Source: Halorubrum alkaliphilum
Lineage (GTDB): Archaea; Halobacteriota; Halobacteria; Halobacteriales; Haloferacaceae
NCBI RefSeq assembly: GCF_017873815.1
Contig: NZ_JAGGKQ010000009.1
Span: 1-64,000 of the forward strand
Length of the DNA stretch: 64,000 nt
Direction: 5' to 3'
Under the pieces are notes generated by a model. That model did not search any database and was not told where the DNA came from. It worked only from the letters and a program-made list of their open reading frames with translations. Shown in pieces: positions 8,403 through 17,056 of this stretch. A program made the position numbers and the translations under genes. Positions within the stretch are counted from its first letter, which is position 1; each line of letters starts with the position of its first letter.

Positions 8403-8975
8403 TCACGATCCGTGACCGATCCGATCGCTCATCGCGTCGACGAGATCCGGTATTCGGCGTCTGAACGCGGTGTATAGGAGCGCAATGGCGAGCGCGCCGA
8501 TAACGACCGTACGGGCGGATCCGGAGAGAAGCAACGCGGGTGGTATCGCTGCGACAAGCGAGACGAGGAGATCGGATCCGGATCCGTCGTATCGAATCCA
8601 TCGTTTCGCCGGCTGCCAATCCCCGCGGACGTGGTCATACACGGCGTGGTCGGTGTTCCGTTCCCACGGGCGAAGCTCGTGACTTCCGCCGTAAACGTCC
8701 ATTCGACAGTGTACCGCGGCGGCGACGACGCCTGCCGCGATGCCGACGAGCGTTGACGTCGGGGAAACGACCGCGACGCCGGTAGCCGGGATCGCGGCCA
8801 CGGCGTAGCCGGTGGGAAAGTGGAGGGTCCGTCGATGGTGAGCGACGACGTCGAGGTCGGGGGCGATGCTGCCGACGACCGCGCCGGCGATGACCGCGGG
8901 GGCGACCCCGGGGACCGCGAGTGCGACGGGGGTCGCGAGCGACATCCCGACCAGCACGTGTGTCGGGAGCATCAT
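8403..8975 (-). CDS. YdjM/DUF457-like membrane-bound metal-dependent hydrolase
   Basis: 190 residues from the ATG at 8975, chosen because TTTATGA at 8999-9006 on this strand lies about 28 bp upstream; an ATG at 9002 would add nine residues. The N-terminus (MMLPTHVLVGMSLATP) and GAVVGSIAPDLDVVAHHRR carry the PTH and APDLD signatures of the YdjM/DUF457 inner-membrane family. Further on are VHCRMDVYGGSHELRPW and four to five hydrophobic segments. The metal-binding His/Asp residues are present, but the true substrate of the family is not established. It is divergent from the VOC gene at 9094. Confidence 0.75.
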   Translation of the reverse strand: MMLPTHVLVGMSLATPVALAVPGVAPAVIAGAVVGSIAPDLDVVAHHRRTLHFPTGYAVAAIPATGVAVVSPTSTLVGIAAGVVAAAVHCRMDVYGGSHELRPWERNTDHAVYDHVRGDWQPAKRWIRYDGSGSDLLVSLVAAIPPALLLSGSARTVVIGALAIALLYTAFRRRIPDLVDAMSDRIGHGS

Positions 8976-9063
8976 GGGCGTTCGAACGGGCTCGCGGATC
9001 ATAAACGACGCGCTCCGGGCCGATAACACGGATGTCAGCCGATCACCTCCCGGTCTCTCCCGG

Positions 9064-9070
9064 ATTTATC
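9064..9070 (+). promoter_or_regulatory. TATA-like box for the VOC/esterase pair
   Basis: ATTTATC is centred about 26 bp before the ATG at 9094, consistent with a leaderless bicistronic transcript covering the VOC and esterase genes. Confidence 0.55.
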
Positions 9071-9093
9071 CGGGTACGGTCCTATCTCTACGT

Positions 9094-9708
9094 ATGAGCA
9101 ACGAGGACGCGGCACCAGTGACGCCGGAGAAACCTGACGCACCGTTTCACACTACCGGAACCGACCACGTCACGGTTTGGGGAAGCAACGAGGAGGACAC
9201 CATCGCGTTCTATCGCGATCTGCTCGGGATGCCGCTCGTCCTTCGGCAGCCGAACTTGGACGACCCCTCACAGACGCACCTCTTCTTCGACACCGGCGAC
9301 GGCCGGATCCTGACGTTCTTCGTGAGCGACGATCGCCCGTCGGCACGCGGTCAGCGAGCCGGAACGGGGGCCGTCCACCACCTCTGTTTCAGCGTCGATC
9401 CCGACGAGTACGAGGACATCATGCGCGCGCTTGAGGACGCCGGCAAGGGGTACAACGTGTTCGACCGAGGGATATTCCACTCCATTTACACACAGGACAA
9501 CAACGGGCTCGTCATCGAACTCTCCTCGGACAAGTACGAGATTCCCGACGACCGCAAGGGCGAGGTGTTTGCGACCGCCCAGCGGCTCCGGGAGGAGGAC
9601 GGCGCGGACTTCGCACAGGATCGACACATGGAGGCAGCCTTGGAAGAGCTCGGGCTTCCGGTCAACAAGTACGACCTTCCCGACGCGGACTCGGGGGTCG
9701 GCGTATGA
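9094..9708 (+). CDS. VOC-family protein, ring-cleaving dioxygenase/glyoxalase type
   Basis: 204 residues. The fold signatures are GTDHVTVWGSNEEDTIAFYRD (shown in part: first-module His at HVTV), LLGMPLV, THLFFDTGDGRILTFF, GAVHHLCFSVD and SIYTQDNNGLVIELSSD. The His and Glu positions fit the metal site of vicinal-oxygen-chelate enzymes. The length is about one full two-module VOC unit. The next gene, an alpha/beta-hydrolase, starts within its stop codon (ATGA), so the two are coupled. In Bacillus an MhqO-type dioxygenase and MhqD-type carboxylesterase are linked to quinone/catechol stress, and the pairing here suggests a similar role. The substrate cannot be read from sequence. Confidence 0.8.
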   Translation: MSNEDAAPVTPEKPDAPFHTTGTDHVTVWGSNEEDTIAFYRDLLGMPLVLRQPNLDDPSQTHLFFDTGDGRILTFFVSDDRPSARGQRAGTGAVHHLCFSVDPDEYEDIMRALEDAGKGYNVFDRGIFHSIYTQDNNGLVIELSSDKYEIPDDRKGEVFATAQRLREEDGADFAQDRHMEAALEELGLPVNKYDLPDADSGVGV

Positions 9709-10376
9709 GCCGTCGAACCCCCCACAGCGGCGACGACCCGCACGGTGACCAGCCGCTCGTCACGGGCGGAGCAACGGTCGACGAGGCGGCAGCGGCGCTC
9801 GTCCTCGTCCACGGACGTGGCGCGACCGCCCGTAGCATCCTCGGGTTCGGCGAGGAGGTCGCCGGCGACGACGTCGCCCTGCTCGCCCCACAGGCTGCCG
9901 GGAACACCTGGTATCCGAACTCGTTTCTCTCGCCGGTCGCCGAGAACGAACCCGGCCGGAGCTCGGGGCTGGAGGCGGTCGGAAACGCGGTCGAAACGGC
10001 TGTTGACGCCGGAATCGACGCCGAAAGCGTCGCCGTGGCCGGGTTCTCACAGGGTGCGTGTCTCGCGAGTGAGTTCGTCGCTCGGACCCCCCGCCGATAC
10101 GGCGGGCTCGCCGCGCTGAGCGGCGGCGTGATCGGTGACAGCGTCGTCGTCGACGACTATGTCGGAGACGACGTCGACCCGCTCGCCGGGACCCCGGCGT
10201 TTCTCGGCTGTAGCGATGTCGATCCCCATATTCCGAAGGAGCGCGTCCACGAGACCGAAGCGGTGCTTGAGGCGCTCGGCGCTGCTGTCGAGACCCGACT
10301 CTACGAGGGGATGGGTCACGGGATCAACGAGGACGAGACGGAGTACGTGTCGGCGATGATCGCGGACTTGTCATAG
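9705..10376 (+). CDS. Phospholipase/carboxylesterase-family alpha/beta hydrolase
   Basis: 223 residues. ALVLVHGRGATARS forms the oxyanion loop, GFSQGA is the nucleophile elbow with the catalytic Ser, the TPAFLGCSDVDPHIP segment supplies the acid, and YEGMGHGIN holds the catalytic His. This is the phospholipase/carboxylesterase family (MhqD-like, YpfH-like). The ATG overlaps the stop of the VOC gene by 4 bp. It is probably a cytosolic esterase acting on small carboxyl esters or products of the neighbouring dioxygenase. The triad assignment is firm; the substrate is inference. Confidence 0.85.
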   Translation: MSRRTPHSGDDPHGDQPLVTGGATVDEAAAALVLVHGRGATARSILGFGEEVAGDDVALLAPQAAGNTWYPNSFLSPVAENEPGRSSGLEAVGNAVETAVDAGIDAESVAVAGFSQGACLASEFVARTPRRYGGLAALSGGVIGDSVVVDDYVGDDVDPLAGTPAFLGCSDVDPHIPKERVHETEAVLEALGAAVETRLYEGMGHGINEDETEYVSAMIADLS

Positions 10377-10399
10377 CGGCGTCCACAACGACGTTTCGC

Positions 10400-11149
10400 T
10401 CACGTGGCCGCGATAACGATCGATAGCCACAGGCTGACGACCGCTCCGCCGAACAGTAGCGCTCCGAGCGCTGCGATTGTCGCGGTGAGTCCCCCGGCTA
10501 CGACCGCTGCTGCCGCCGGCAGGACGACCGAAAGGAAGACGAGCAGTACCGACACCGTTCCAAGGTCCATCGGATCGATATCCTCCAGACGGGCGCGAAC
10601 CGCCGGCATGAACGACGGCGCGAATCGACTTGTCAGACGCACTGAGTCGGTTGCTGTCGCATCGGATGGCCCCCCGGTCTCCTCCGTTCGTGGCGCTCTT
10701 CCTCCCCACGTCTCGCGTCCGGTCACGATCCGCCAGCGACCGTTCTCGTGTCGTGCCCGGGCGAACTCCCCAGCAATGTGCTCCGCGGCCCCGGGCGCGT
10801 AGCCGAGGCGACGTACGAGACCGATGAAGTCGCTCTCCTCGTATCGACCGGGCGTTGGCCACCGATACCGATCGCGTTGCCTCGCTCCCGTCGGCAGACT
10901 GTACTCGACGCGAACGATGTCATCGTCGCGCTCCCAACTGAGCACCTGTACCGTTACACTCCCGTCGTCCGCAGCGTGCCGCCGCATCAGATACAGCTCC
11001 GTGGTGTCGCTAAGCGAATCGGGGTCTCGCTCGGGAAACGCGAGCGGCACCTCCGTTTCACGGGTTCTAGTCTCCTCATCTCGTTCGACGCTTCGGACCG
11101 GGGGTTGCTCACCGTCGTGTGTATCCACCCGGTCTCCGACGCCGACCAT
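10400..11149 (-). CDS. Unknown protein with C-terminal membrane hairpin (paralogue of 30343)
   Basis: 249 residues. The soluble N-terminal 150 residues include TVQVLSWERDDDIVRVEYSL, LPTGARQRDRYRW and DFIGLVRRLGYAPGAAEHIAG (quoted in pieces). The C-terminal 70 residues contain two hydrophobic segments (VSVLLVFLSVVLPAAAAVVAG and IAALGALLFGGAVVSLWL, in part). The same layout, TG.R then P, F..LV...GY.PG and a double membrane segment, recurs in the protein starting at 30343, so they look homologous. CTTATATC at 11171-11178 on this strand supports the start. Function unknown. Confidence 0.65.
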   Translation of the reverse strand: MVGVGDRVDTHDGEQPPVRSVERDEETRTRETEVPLAFPERDPDSLSDTTELYLMRRHAADDGSVTVQVLSWERDDDIVRVEYSLPTGARQRDRYRWPTPGRYEESDFIGLVRRLGYAPGAAEHIAGEFARARHENGRWRIVTGRETWGGRAPRTEETGGPSDATATDSVRLTSRFAPSFMPAVRARLEDIDPMDLGTVSVLLVFLSVVLPAAAAVVAGGLTATIAALGALLFGGAVVSLWLSIVIAAT

Positions 11150-11227
11150 GTTGGTAGGTAGTGCCTCAATGATATAAGTCCAACACCGACTGGCTGGGAT
11201 GCGTCTTCGTCCTGCGTCCCATTCGTC

Positions 11228-13267
11228 TCACGCCAGCCACTCGTCGGGCTTCGTATCGTAATCGACCTCCTCGGCGGCAATCCGCGCCTTGATATCCGGG
11301 TCGAGGTCGTGTTCCGTCACGTCGCCGCCGTCGTACTGGAGTCGGACGCCGACCTCCGTTCCGTCGGGCTCGCGGTCCCGACGCTGTGCGCGTTTGATTT
11401 CCTGTTCGGTGTACTCCGTACGGATCGTCGCTAGGTTAACTGGCCGACCCCACAGTTCGAACACGCGCTTGAGGGTAGCCTTCGCCTGCGCCTCGTCCAG
11501 CGCGACTCCGTTGTACTGATGACCGAGAAGCAGCTCGCCCCGGTTCTTGAAGTTGCCGTCGAGTACGGTGATCGTCGGCTTCCCGAAGTTGGTGAACTGG
11601 AGGAGCAGCTTCCGTTTTACGTCGTCCGCGTCGACGCTTCCGACACGGAACTCCTCGCCTGCGTGGCTGTACTCGTAGGTGAAGTAGTTCCGGTTCCGCA
11701 CGAACTCATCGGTGAGGAACTCGTCAATAAACGTGACATCGTTGTGGCTCTCGCGCACCTCGTACATCCGCTCCCATCCGGCGGTCCGGTCGACGGCTTC
11801 GAGCGCTGCCTCGACACTCGCGTACCGGTCAACGTCGAACATGTACCGTGCCTGCTCTGCTACCGTCGATCGCGACACGTTTCGGAGCGCGCTCCGGTGT
11901 TCCGGCCGTGAGAGCGCGTAGTGGCGCTCCGCGAGTCCCTCGTACGTGAGTAGTTTCCACGGGTACTGCTCGATGTCGGGAGCAGTCTCGGGGTCACCGT
12001 CGCGAGCGGACAGGGCCCGGTCGACCGTTTCGGCGTCGACTCGCGGGTCGCCTGCGGCGGCCAACTCGGCCAGTTCATCGAGGGTTGCTGGGCCCGCACC
12101 AGCGATCGCCGGATCTGGTTCCAGCGCCGTCAGCACCTCGTCGAGATCGATCTCGGAGTGGAAGTTCTTCGGTGTCACCCCCTCGACACGCAGCAGCTTG
12201 TCGATCACGTCGCGACGGGCCGCCTGAAGCTCAACGTGTGTCCACAGCTCGAAGCCGAGCTTGTACGGGTTGAGGCCGGGTGAGCCAAGCACCCGAGACA
12301 TGTGGTCGGCGTACGTGAGGAACTCGTCGGGGCCGGCGAACCCCTCGCCGCCCATCATCACGGATTCCCAGTACGTCGCCCATCCCTCGTTCATCACCTT
12401 CGTCACCTTCTGGCCCGCGAAGTAGTACGCCTCCTCGCGGATCGCGTCGATGACGGTTGTCTCCCACGGCTCACGGTCGACGGCCTTCCCCGTGTCCGGG
12501 TCGTATCGCTTCCCGTGGTCCCGCAGGAACGCGAGCACGTCCGGTCGCGGCTCCTCGGGCTCGACGCCGTCTTCCTGCGCTTCGAGCCATTCGTCGTCGA
12601 ACACGTCGCGTCTGACCGCATCTGAGAGGTCGAGCTCCTCGATCTGGGCTTCCAGCTCCGCCGCCGGTTTATCGAGGTCGTCGTCCCGTTCCGTCTTGGC
12701 CGGACCTCGGGCGGCGTCCACCGGGCTGTGTTGGTCGATCGTATCCTCTAGTGCGCTCACCGCGTCGATCAGCCGTTCGACCTCGTCGCGGTCGACATCG
12801 GCCCGTCGCCCGATCGCCGCCAACCGGTCGGCGTTCCGCTCAAGCCGTGCGGCCGCGTTTGGACCGTCCGCGCCGCGGTCGGCGTACAGTCCGAACCAGT
12901 CGTTGTTCGCGAAGAAATCGGCGTGTGCCTCGACGTGGGTGATGACAGCTTTCTGGTCGGCTTCGGTGTTCGACTCCTGTAAAAACGCGTGGCTTGGGTC
13001 ATCGTTGTTGACGATCTCGAACGCTTTTCCGAGTCCGTGCCGGTCCTTCTTCCGTTGCCGCTCGTAGTTCATCCCCCACCGCCAGTGCGGGTATCGACGC
13101 TGAAACCCGCCGTATGCGATGAGTTCGTTCATCTCGTCGTGGCCGACCACCCAGTATCGCACCGGGTACGGGTCGAGTCCGAGGCGTTCGGCGAGTGCCC
13201 TCGCCTCGGTGGCCGGCTCGTCGAGCGTTTCCGCCTCCCGTTTCGCTTCGAGTCTGTCGTCTCTCAT
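11228..13267 (-). CDS. SpoVR family protein
   Basis: 679 residues, longer than the roughly 500 of the bacterial proteins. Signatures include [21 protein letters not shown] in part, [48 protein letters not shown] in part, [10 protein letters not shown] and [13 protein letters not shown]. An extra charged insertion at about 150-230 explains the length. Named after a Bacillus spore cortex mutant, the family is widespread in non-sporulators, always close to PrkA and DUF444 genes, and its biochemical role is unclear. Here it is last in the operon, overlapping the DUF444 gene by 4 bp. Confidence 0.95.
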   Translation of the reverse strand: MRDDRLEAKREAETLDEPATEARALAERLGLDPYPVRYWVVGHDEMNELIAYGGFQRRYPHWRWGMNYERQRKKDRHGLGKAFEIVNNDDPSHAFLQESNTEADQKAVITHVEAHADFFANNDWFGLYADRGADGPNAAARLERNADRLAAIGRRADVDRDEVERLIDAVSALEDTIDQHSPVDAARGPAKTERDDDLDKPAAELEAQIEELDLSDAVRRDVFDDEWLEAQEDGVEPEEPRPDVLAFLRDHGKRYDPDTGKAVDREPWETTVIDAIREEAYYFAGQKVTKVMNEGWATYWESVMMGGEGFAGPDEFLTYADHMSRVLGSPGLNPYKLGFELWTHVELQAARRDVIDKLLRVEGVTPKNFHSEIDLDEVLTALEPDPAIAGAGPATLDELAELAAAGDPRVDAETVDRALSARDGDPETAPDIEQYPWKLLTYEGLAERHYALSRPEHRSALRNVSRSTVAEQARYMFDVDRYASVEAALEAVDRTAGWERMYEVRESHNDVTFIDEFLTDEFVRNRNYFTYEYSHAGEEFRVGSVDADDVKRKLLLQFTNFGKPTITVLDGNFKNRGELLLGHQYNGVALDEAQAKATLKRVFELWGRPVNLATIRTEYTEQEIKRAQRRDREPDGTEVGVRLQYDGGDVTEHDLDPDIKARIAAEEVDYDTKPDEWLA

Positions 13268-14592
13268 TCGTCGTTCCCCTCCGTATCGAGTATCTCGTAT
13301 ATCGCATCCGTCACGTCCTCCGGGCCGCCGACGCGGGCCACGGCCACGTTACCGCGATCTCCCAGCGCCTCCTCAATTTCGTCGGCGTGGCGGGCGTTCC
13401 GCGTCGTTCCCCCGGGCTGGGTCTCGACGTAGGCGTGGAGGTTCGCGTCGATCGACTCTATCCGTGGAATCACGTTCTGTTGGGTGTCGCTGCCGGCGTT
13501 CTCCGAGTCGCCGGCGGCGAACACGTACCGGTTCCACTCGCTGTACGGGTACTCTTCGAGAATCTCCTCGACGAGGTCGTACGCGCTGGAAATGCGGGTT
13601 CCGCCGCCGGACTGGATCCCGAAGAACTCCTCGCGGTCGACCTCCCAGGCCTCGGCGTCGTGAACGACGTATCGGAACTCGGCGGCGTCGTACTTCCCGG
13701 TGAGATACCAGTCCATCGGCGTGAACACCCGCTCGACGAGTTCGCGTTTCGTCTCTCGCATCGACCCAGACGCGTCGCGGACGTTCACGACAACAACGTT
13801 GCGCTCGCGTTTTTCGATGACCTCCGGATGGCGGAACCGTTCGTCTTCCCGACGGAACGGAACGCTGTCGAGGCCGTCCCGTCGAATGCGCTGGCTAACC
13901 GTCTCGCGCTCGACGTTCGCTTCGAGTTCTTCGAACGACTCCCAGCGATCGAGCGCCTCGACCGGGTCGCCGTGTTCGGCTGCTATCGTCGCTGCCGCGT
14001 CGGCGATCCACGCACGCGACACGGGAACACTCGACTCACGTGCCCACTCGAACACCGCATCAACCCCAGCACCGTCGACGAACAACCCTTCCTCGACGTA
14101 GGATCCATCGAAATCCGTCGCGAGGTGACGCTTCAGGCCGCGTTTGAAGAACTCGTCGACATCGAGCGACCCCTTCGGCCCGGCGCGAGCGGTGTCAGTG
14201 AAATCGCCTTCTGTCTCCTCGACGACGCGTTTCCCTTTTGGTTCGAGGTCGAGCCCGAGTTCCTCGTCGAGTTCGCGGGCGAACTCCTCGGGATCCATCT
14301 CGTAGTACTCGTGGTCACCGCCTTCCTCACCGGGCTCACCCTCGGCGTCGTCGTCACCCGGCTCCGGATCGACTGGCTGCCCCGGCTGTGGTTGGCCGCT
14401 CTCTCCCTGTCCGACGCCGCCCATCTCCCGGCGGTCGTACTCGAACGACGGTAGGTCGACCAGCTTGATCGGGATCCGAACTCGATCAGGGGCCGACCCG
14501 CCGAGGTCACCGTGACTGATGAACTCCGCGAGGTCCTCACGGCGGGCCTCGCCCACCTCGTGGAACCGTTCGCGGTCCTCCGGAAGTCCCAT
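13264..14592 (-). CDS. YeaH/YhbH family protein (DUF444) with VWA-like fold
   Basis: 442 residues. The N-terminus ([30 protein letters not shown]) and the basic [15 protein letters not shown] are followed by a Gly/Gln-rich acidic linker. The C-terminal half has [16 protein letters not shown], a MIDAS-like DxSGS, then [17 protein letters not shown] and [14 protein letters not shown], typical of DUF444. In bacteria it is co-transcribed with PrkA and SpoVR and induced by nutrient stress; this archaeal copy keeps the order. Its ATG shares one base with the stop of the upstream kinase gene and its stop overlaps spoVR by 4 bp, so the three are tightly coupled. Confidence 0.93.
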   Translation of the reverse strand: MGLPEDRERFHEVGEARREDLAEFISHGDLGGSAPDRVRIPIKLVDLPSFEYDRREMGGVGQGESGQPQPGQPVDPEPGDDDAEGEPGEEGGDHEYYEMDPEEFARELDEELGLDLEPKGKRVVEETEGDFTDTARAGPKGSLDVDEFFKRGLKRHLATDFDGSYVEEGLFVDGAGVDAVFEWARESSVPVSRAWIADAAATIAAEHGDPVEALDRWESFEELEANVERETVSQRIRRDGLDSVPFRREDERFRHPEVIEKRERNVVVVNVRDASGSMRETKRELVERVFTPMDWYLTGKYDAAEFRYVVHDAEAWEVDREEFFGIQSGGGTRISSAYDLVEEILEEYPYSEWNRYVFAAGDSENAGSDTQQNVIPRIESIDANLHAYVETQPGGTTRNARHADEIEEALGDRGNVAVARVGGPEDVTDAIYEILDTEGNDE

Positions 14593-16940
14593 TAGCCGCC
14601 ACCCCCGTCGAGCGTCGTCGGTGATCCACGATACGTCTCATCGTCTGACTCACCGTCGTCGGACAGCGCGGCCCACTCCTCCCGAACGTCTCGCATCACG
14701 GCACGGCTCGTCAGCTCCGCGGACGCCCGGCTGTATCCGTCCTCGGTCAGTCGCTCGATGGTCGCCGATTTCACTCGCTCGGTTTCGGTGTTTGCCGGCG
14801 GGTCGGCCCACTCGGCCGGGTCGAGCTCCGGGAACCGTCGTTTCAGATCCGCAAGGTCGTTCGCCTCCAGCACCGCTTTCAGCTCGGGAATCTCGCCGAG
14901 GTCGACATCGTCGACGCTGAACTCGTCGCCGCGGTTCCGCCACGCGTATCTGGTGAGCGCGCGGATCACCTGCTCTCGTCGAAACTCGGCAACCGCCGGG
15001 GTCGGCTCGGTCCCTCGGTAGTCAGCGTCGTCGAACCGCCCGAGCGTCTCCGTCTCGAACACCTTCATCACGAGTGCGTCAGGGGCCTCCCCACCCCGAT
15101 CCGTCTCGACCGGCTCGTCCGCATCCCACGCGTACACGTGCTCGACGTACTCGGCGACCGTGTCCGCCGGCACGGTTTCGGCAGCCAGCGCGGCGTCGAC
15201 GACATCGGCTCGCTGAAGCTCCCGAAGTCGCTCGACGACGGGGGTGTACCGGCTCTCGAACTCGACGACCTCCGCGTGCGAGAACACCGGAGCGTCGGCC
15301 AGCCCGTCACGCATTCCCTCCAACACGTCCTCCGCGGTAACGACATCTTCAACGGCGAGTTCCGGGTGACTCCTGTCGCTCCCACTACTCAGCAGGTCGG
15401 CGATAACGTCTCGGGTGTAGGTGACTGGAATCCCGGTTCGCCCGTCGTTGTCGCCGAATTCGACATCGTCAGTCGTTAGTACCTCGTCGTTGCGCCGAAG
15501 CTCGCCGTCCTCGTACAGCCGTGCGGTCTCCACGAGGTCAAGCGAGGCCGGAAGATCGTCCGCCTCAAGCCGGCTTACGACCGCGTACAGCGCTGCTACA
15601 CCGATCGCGTGTGGTGCGAGTTCGCGGCGTCTCACGTTGCCGTCGTCATCACGTACAGTCGTCGTCAACGCCGCCCGTCCACCGTCGTGTTCGCTCGACT
15701 CACCACCTATCCCGCGCACGTTGTTCCGGTCGCCGATCTCCCGACGGAGGAGCGCAGCCTCGAGTCCGCGGTCGGTGAGGTACCGGAACTCGTGGCGCGT
15801 GAGCCGACGCTTGAGCGCTTTTAATGGGTCAGATCCCTCCTTCTCTGCGTGCCGATCGAGCTCGGCGTCGAGGTCCGGGTTTGACACGATGATGAGCTGC
15901 GTGTCGAGATCCATCCCGATCCCCTTGTCCAATTTGACCCGATTCTCGTCTGGCACGTTGAGGAGCCGTCGGAGGAGATCCGCGTGCTGGCTCGCGTCCT
16001 CGACGATCGTCGCGACGCCGTTCCCCTGTGAGAGGACGCCGTCGTAGCTGAACGCCTGCGGGTTCTTCCGACCCCGCGATTCGAGCTCACGCAACATTCC
16101 GCCCATCCACGACCCGACGAGCCGCTCTTTGGCAGTCCCGTCGTCCTCGGCGTGAAGCACACCGATCCCCTGCCCGACATCGACGACGTAGCTCGTCACA
16201 CGCAGGTGATCACGGTCGGTAACCGCAGAGAAGAGGTCGTGTCGTCCCTCCTCGCGGTACTTCGACTCCAGGTGGTCGTACGCCTCACGGCTGAACGGAT
16301 CGAGCTCGATATCCGCAGCGATCGGGTACGTCGCCTCCGCGGAGACCGCGTCGGCGATGGACTCTCGAACATCGGCCGGGAACACCGACAGCGGATGGCT
16401 CTGGACGGGGCTGCGGTACCACGCCGCGGCGTCGCCGCCGGTTCCGTACGACAGCGACCGCGCGGACTCGTTCGTCCCGGTGACGTTCCACTCCACGGTG
16501 TAGCGGCGACCGGGGGATGTCTTCGAGAACTCTCGGAGTCCGTTCACCAGACACCGCTTGAACTCGGACTTCCCGGTTGCGGTCGGTCCATCTATCCAGG
16601 TGATCTTTTCGGTGTTTCCGCGTCCCGCGGCCGCCGCTCGGAGGTCGTCGACGAACGCGTTCAACGCTGCGGTGTTGCCGAGCACGGCGTGTTCCCCGTC
16701 GTTGAACGGGTCGTCGAAGAACCGGTAGCGGTCGAGCTGTTCTCCCCGCTCGCTCACCGTGCGCGTTCCCTGCGACTCGATGGCTGCGAGGACGTATCGA
16801 GCGCCGGAGGCGGCGGCAGTCGGGTTCTCTAGGACGTGGTCGACGTACGCGTCGAGGCTCATCGGCGGATCGTACGCCTCCCTGAGCGTTTCGTCCGCCC
16901 GCCGACGGAACGTCTCTCCGCCCGGATCCTCGTCGTTCAT
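14592..16940 (-). CDS. PrkA-like serine protein kinase, second and more divergent copy
   Basis: 782 residues. The N-terminus has [20 protein letters not shown] and [12 protein letters not shown], then Walker A ([11 protein letters not shown]) and a PrkA AAA-type module with PSRWMGGML-like sequence. The C-terminal part carries the predicted kinase-like extension. It is longer and more divergent than the neighbour at 17057-19132 and has large inserts rich in Asp and Arg. An excellent Shine-Dalgarno sequence (16948-16957) lies 7 nt before the ATG, unusual in a genus that mostly uses leaderless starts and suited to an internal operon gene. PrkA proteins are AAA+ serine kinases; the substrate here is unknown. 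Confidence 0.9.
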   Translation of the reverse strand: MNDEDPGGETFRRRADETLREAYDPPMSLDAYVDHVLENPTAAASGARYVLAAIESQGTRTVSERGEQLDRYRFFDDPFNDGEHAVLGNTAALNAFVDDLRAAAAGRGNTEKITWIDGPTATGKSEFKRCLVNGLREFSKTSPGRRYTVEWNVTGTNESARSLSYGTGGDAAAWYRSPVQSHPLSVFPADVRESIADAVSAEATYPIAADIELDPFSREAYDHLESKYREEGRHDLFSAVTDRDHLRVTSYVVDVGQGIGVLHAEDDGTAKERLVGSWMGGMLRELESRGRKNPQAFSYDGVLSQGNGVATIVEDASQHADLLRRLLNVPDENRVKLDKGIGMDLDTQLIIVSNPDLDAELDRHAEKEGSDPLKALKRRLTRHEFRYLTDRGLEAALLRREIGDRNNVRGIGGESSEHDGGRAALTTTVRDDDGNVRRRELAPHAIGVAALYAVVSRLEADDLPASLDLVETARLYEDGELRRNDEVLTTDDVEFGDNDGRTGIPVTYTRDVIADLLSSGSDRSHPELAVEDVVTAEDVLEGMRDGLADAPVFSHAEVVEFESRYTPVVERLRELQRADVVDAALAAETVPADTVAEYVEHVYAWDADEPVETDRGGEAPDALVMKVFETETLGRFDDADYRGTEPTPAVAEFRREQVIRALTRYAWRNRGDEFSVDDVDLGEIPELKAVLEANDLADLKRRFPELDPAEWADPPANTETERVKSATIERLTEDGYSRASAELTSRAVMRDVREEWAALSDDGESDDETYRGSPTTLDGGGG

Positions 16941-17053
16941 TCGCCGGTCACCTCCTTTGCGCCGATCACCTCTCGAACCATGCCGGACGCCTGCCGTGTC
17001 GCGTCGATCACCTGCCGAACCTCGCCGGCTGCCCGTCGTCTCGTATCGCTCAT
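16937..17053 (-). CDS. 38-residue ORF between the two prkA genes
   Basis: ATG at 17053, TGA at 16937-16939. The stop overlaps the ATG of the downstream prkA by 4 bp and the start is 3 bp after the stop of the upstream prkA. Thus the ORF fits the operon with the spacing of a real gene. The peptide begins MSDTRRRAAGEVRQVIDATR and ends GAKEVTGE; it is basic at the start and helix-forming. The DNA includes three copies of AGGTGA(T/C)CG, the last being the Shine-Dalgarno of the next gene, so the repeats may be regulatory and the frame incidental. I cannot decide without conservation or ribosome data. Confidence 0.45.
   Translation of the reverse strand: MSDTRRRAAGEVRQVIDATRQASGMVREVIGAKEVTGE
16948..16957 (-). 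promoter_or_regulatory. Strong Shine-Dalgarno for the second prkA
   Basis: Read on the minus strand this is AAGGAGGTGA, fully complementary to the conserved 3' end of 16S rRNA, 7 nt from the ATG at 16940. It decides that start codon. Confidence 0.75.
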
Positions 17054-17056
17054 CGG

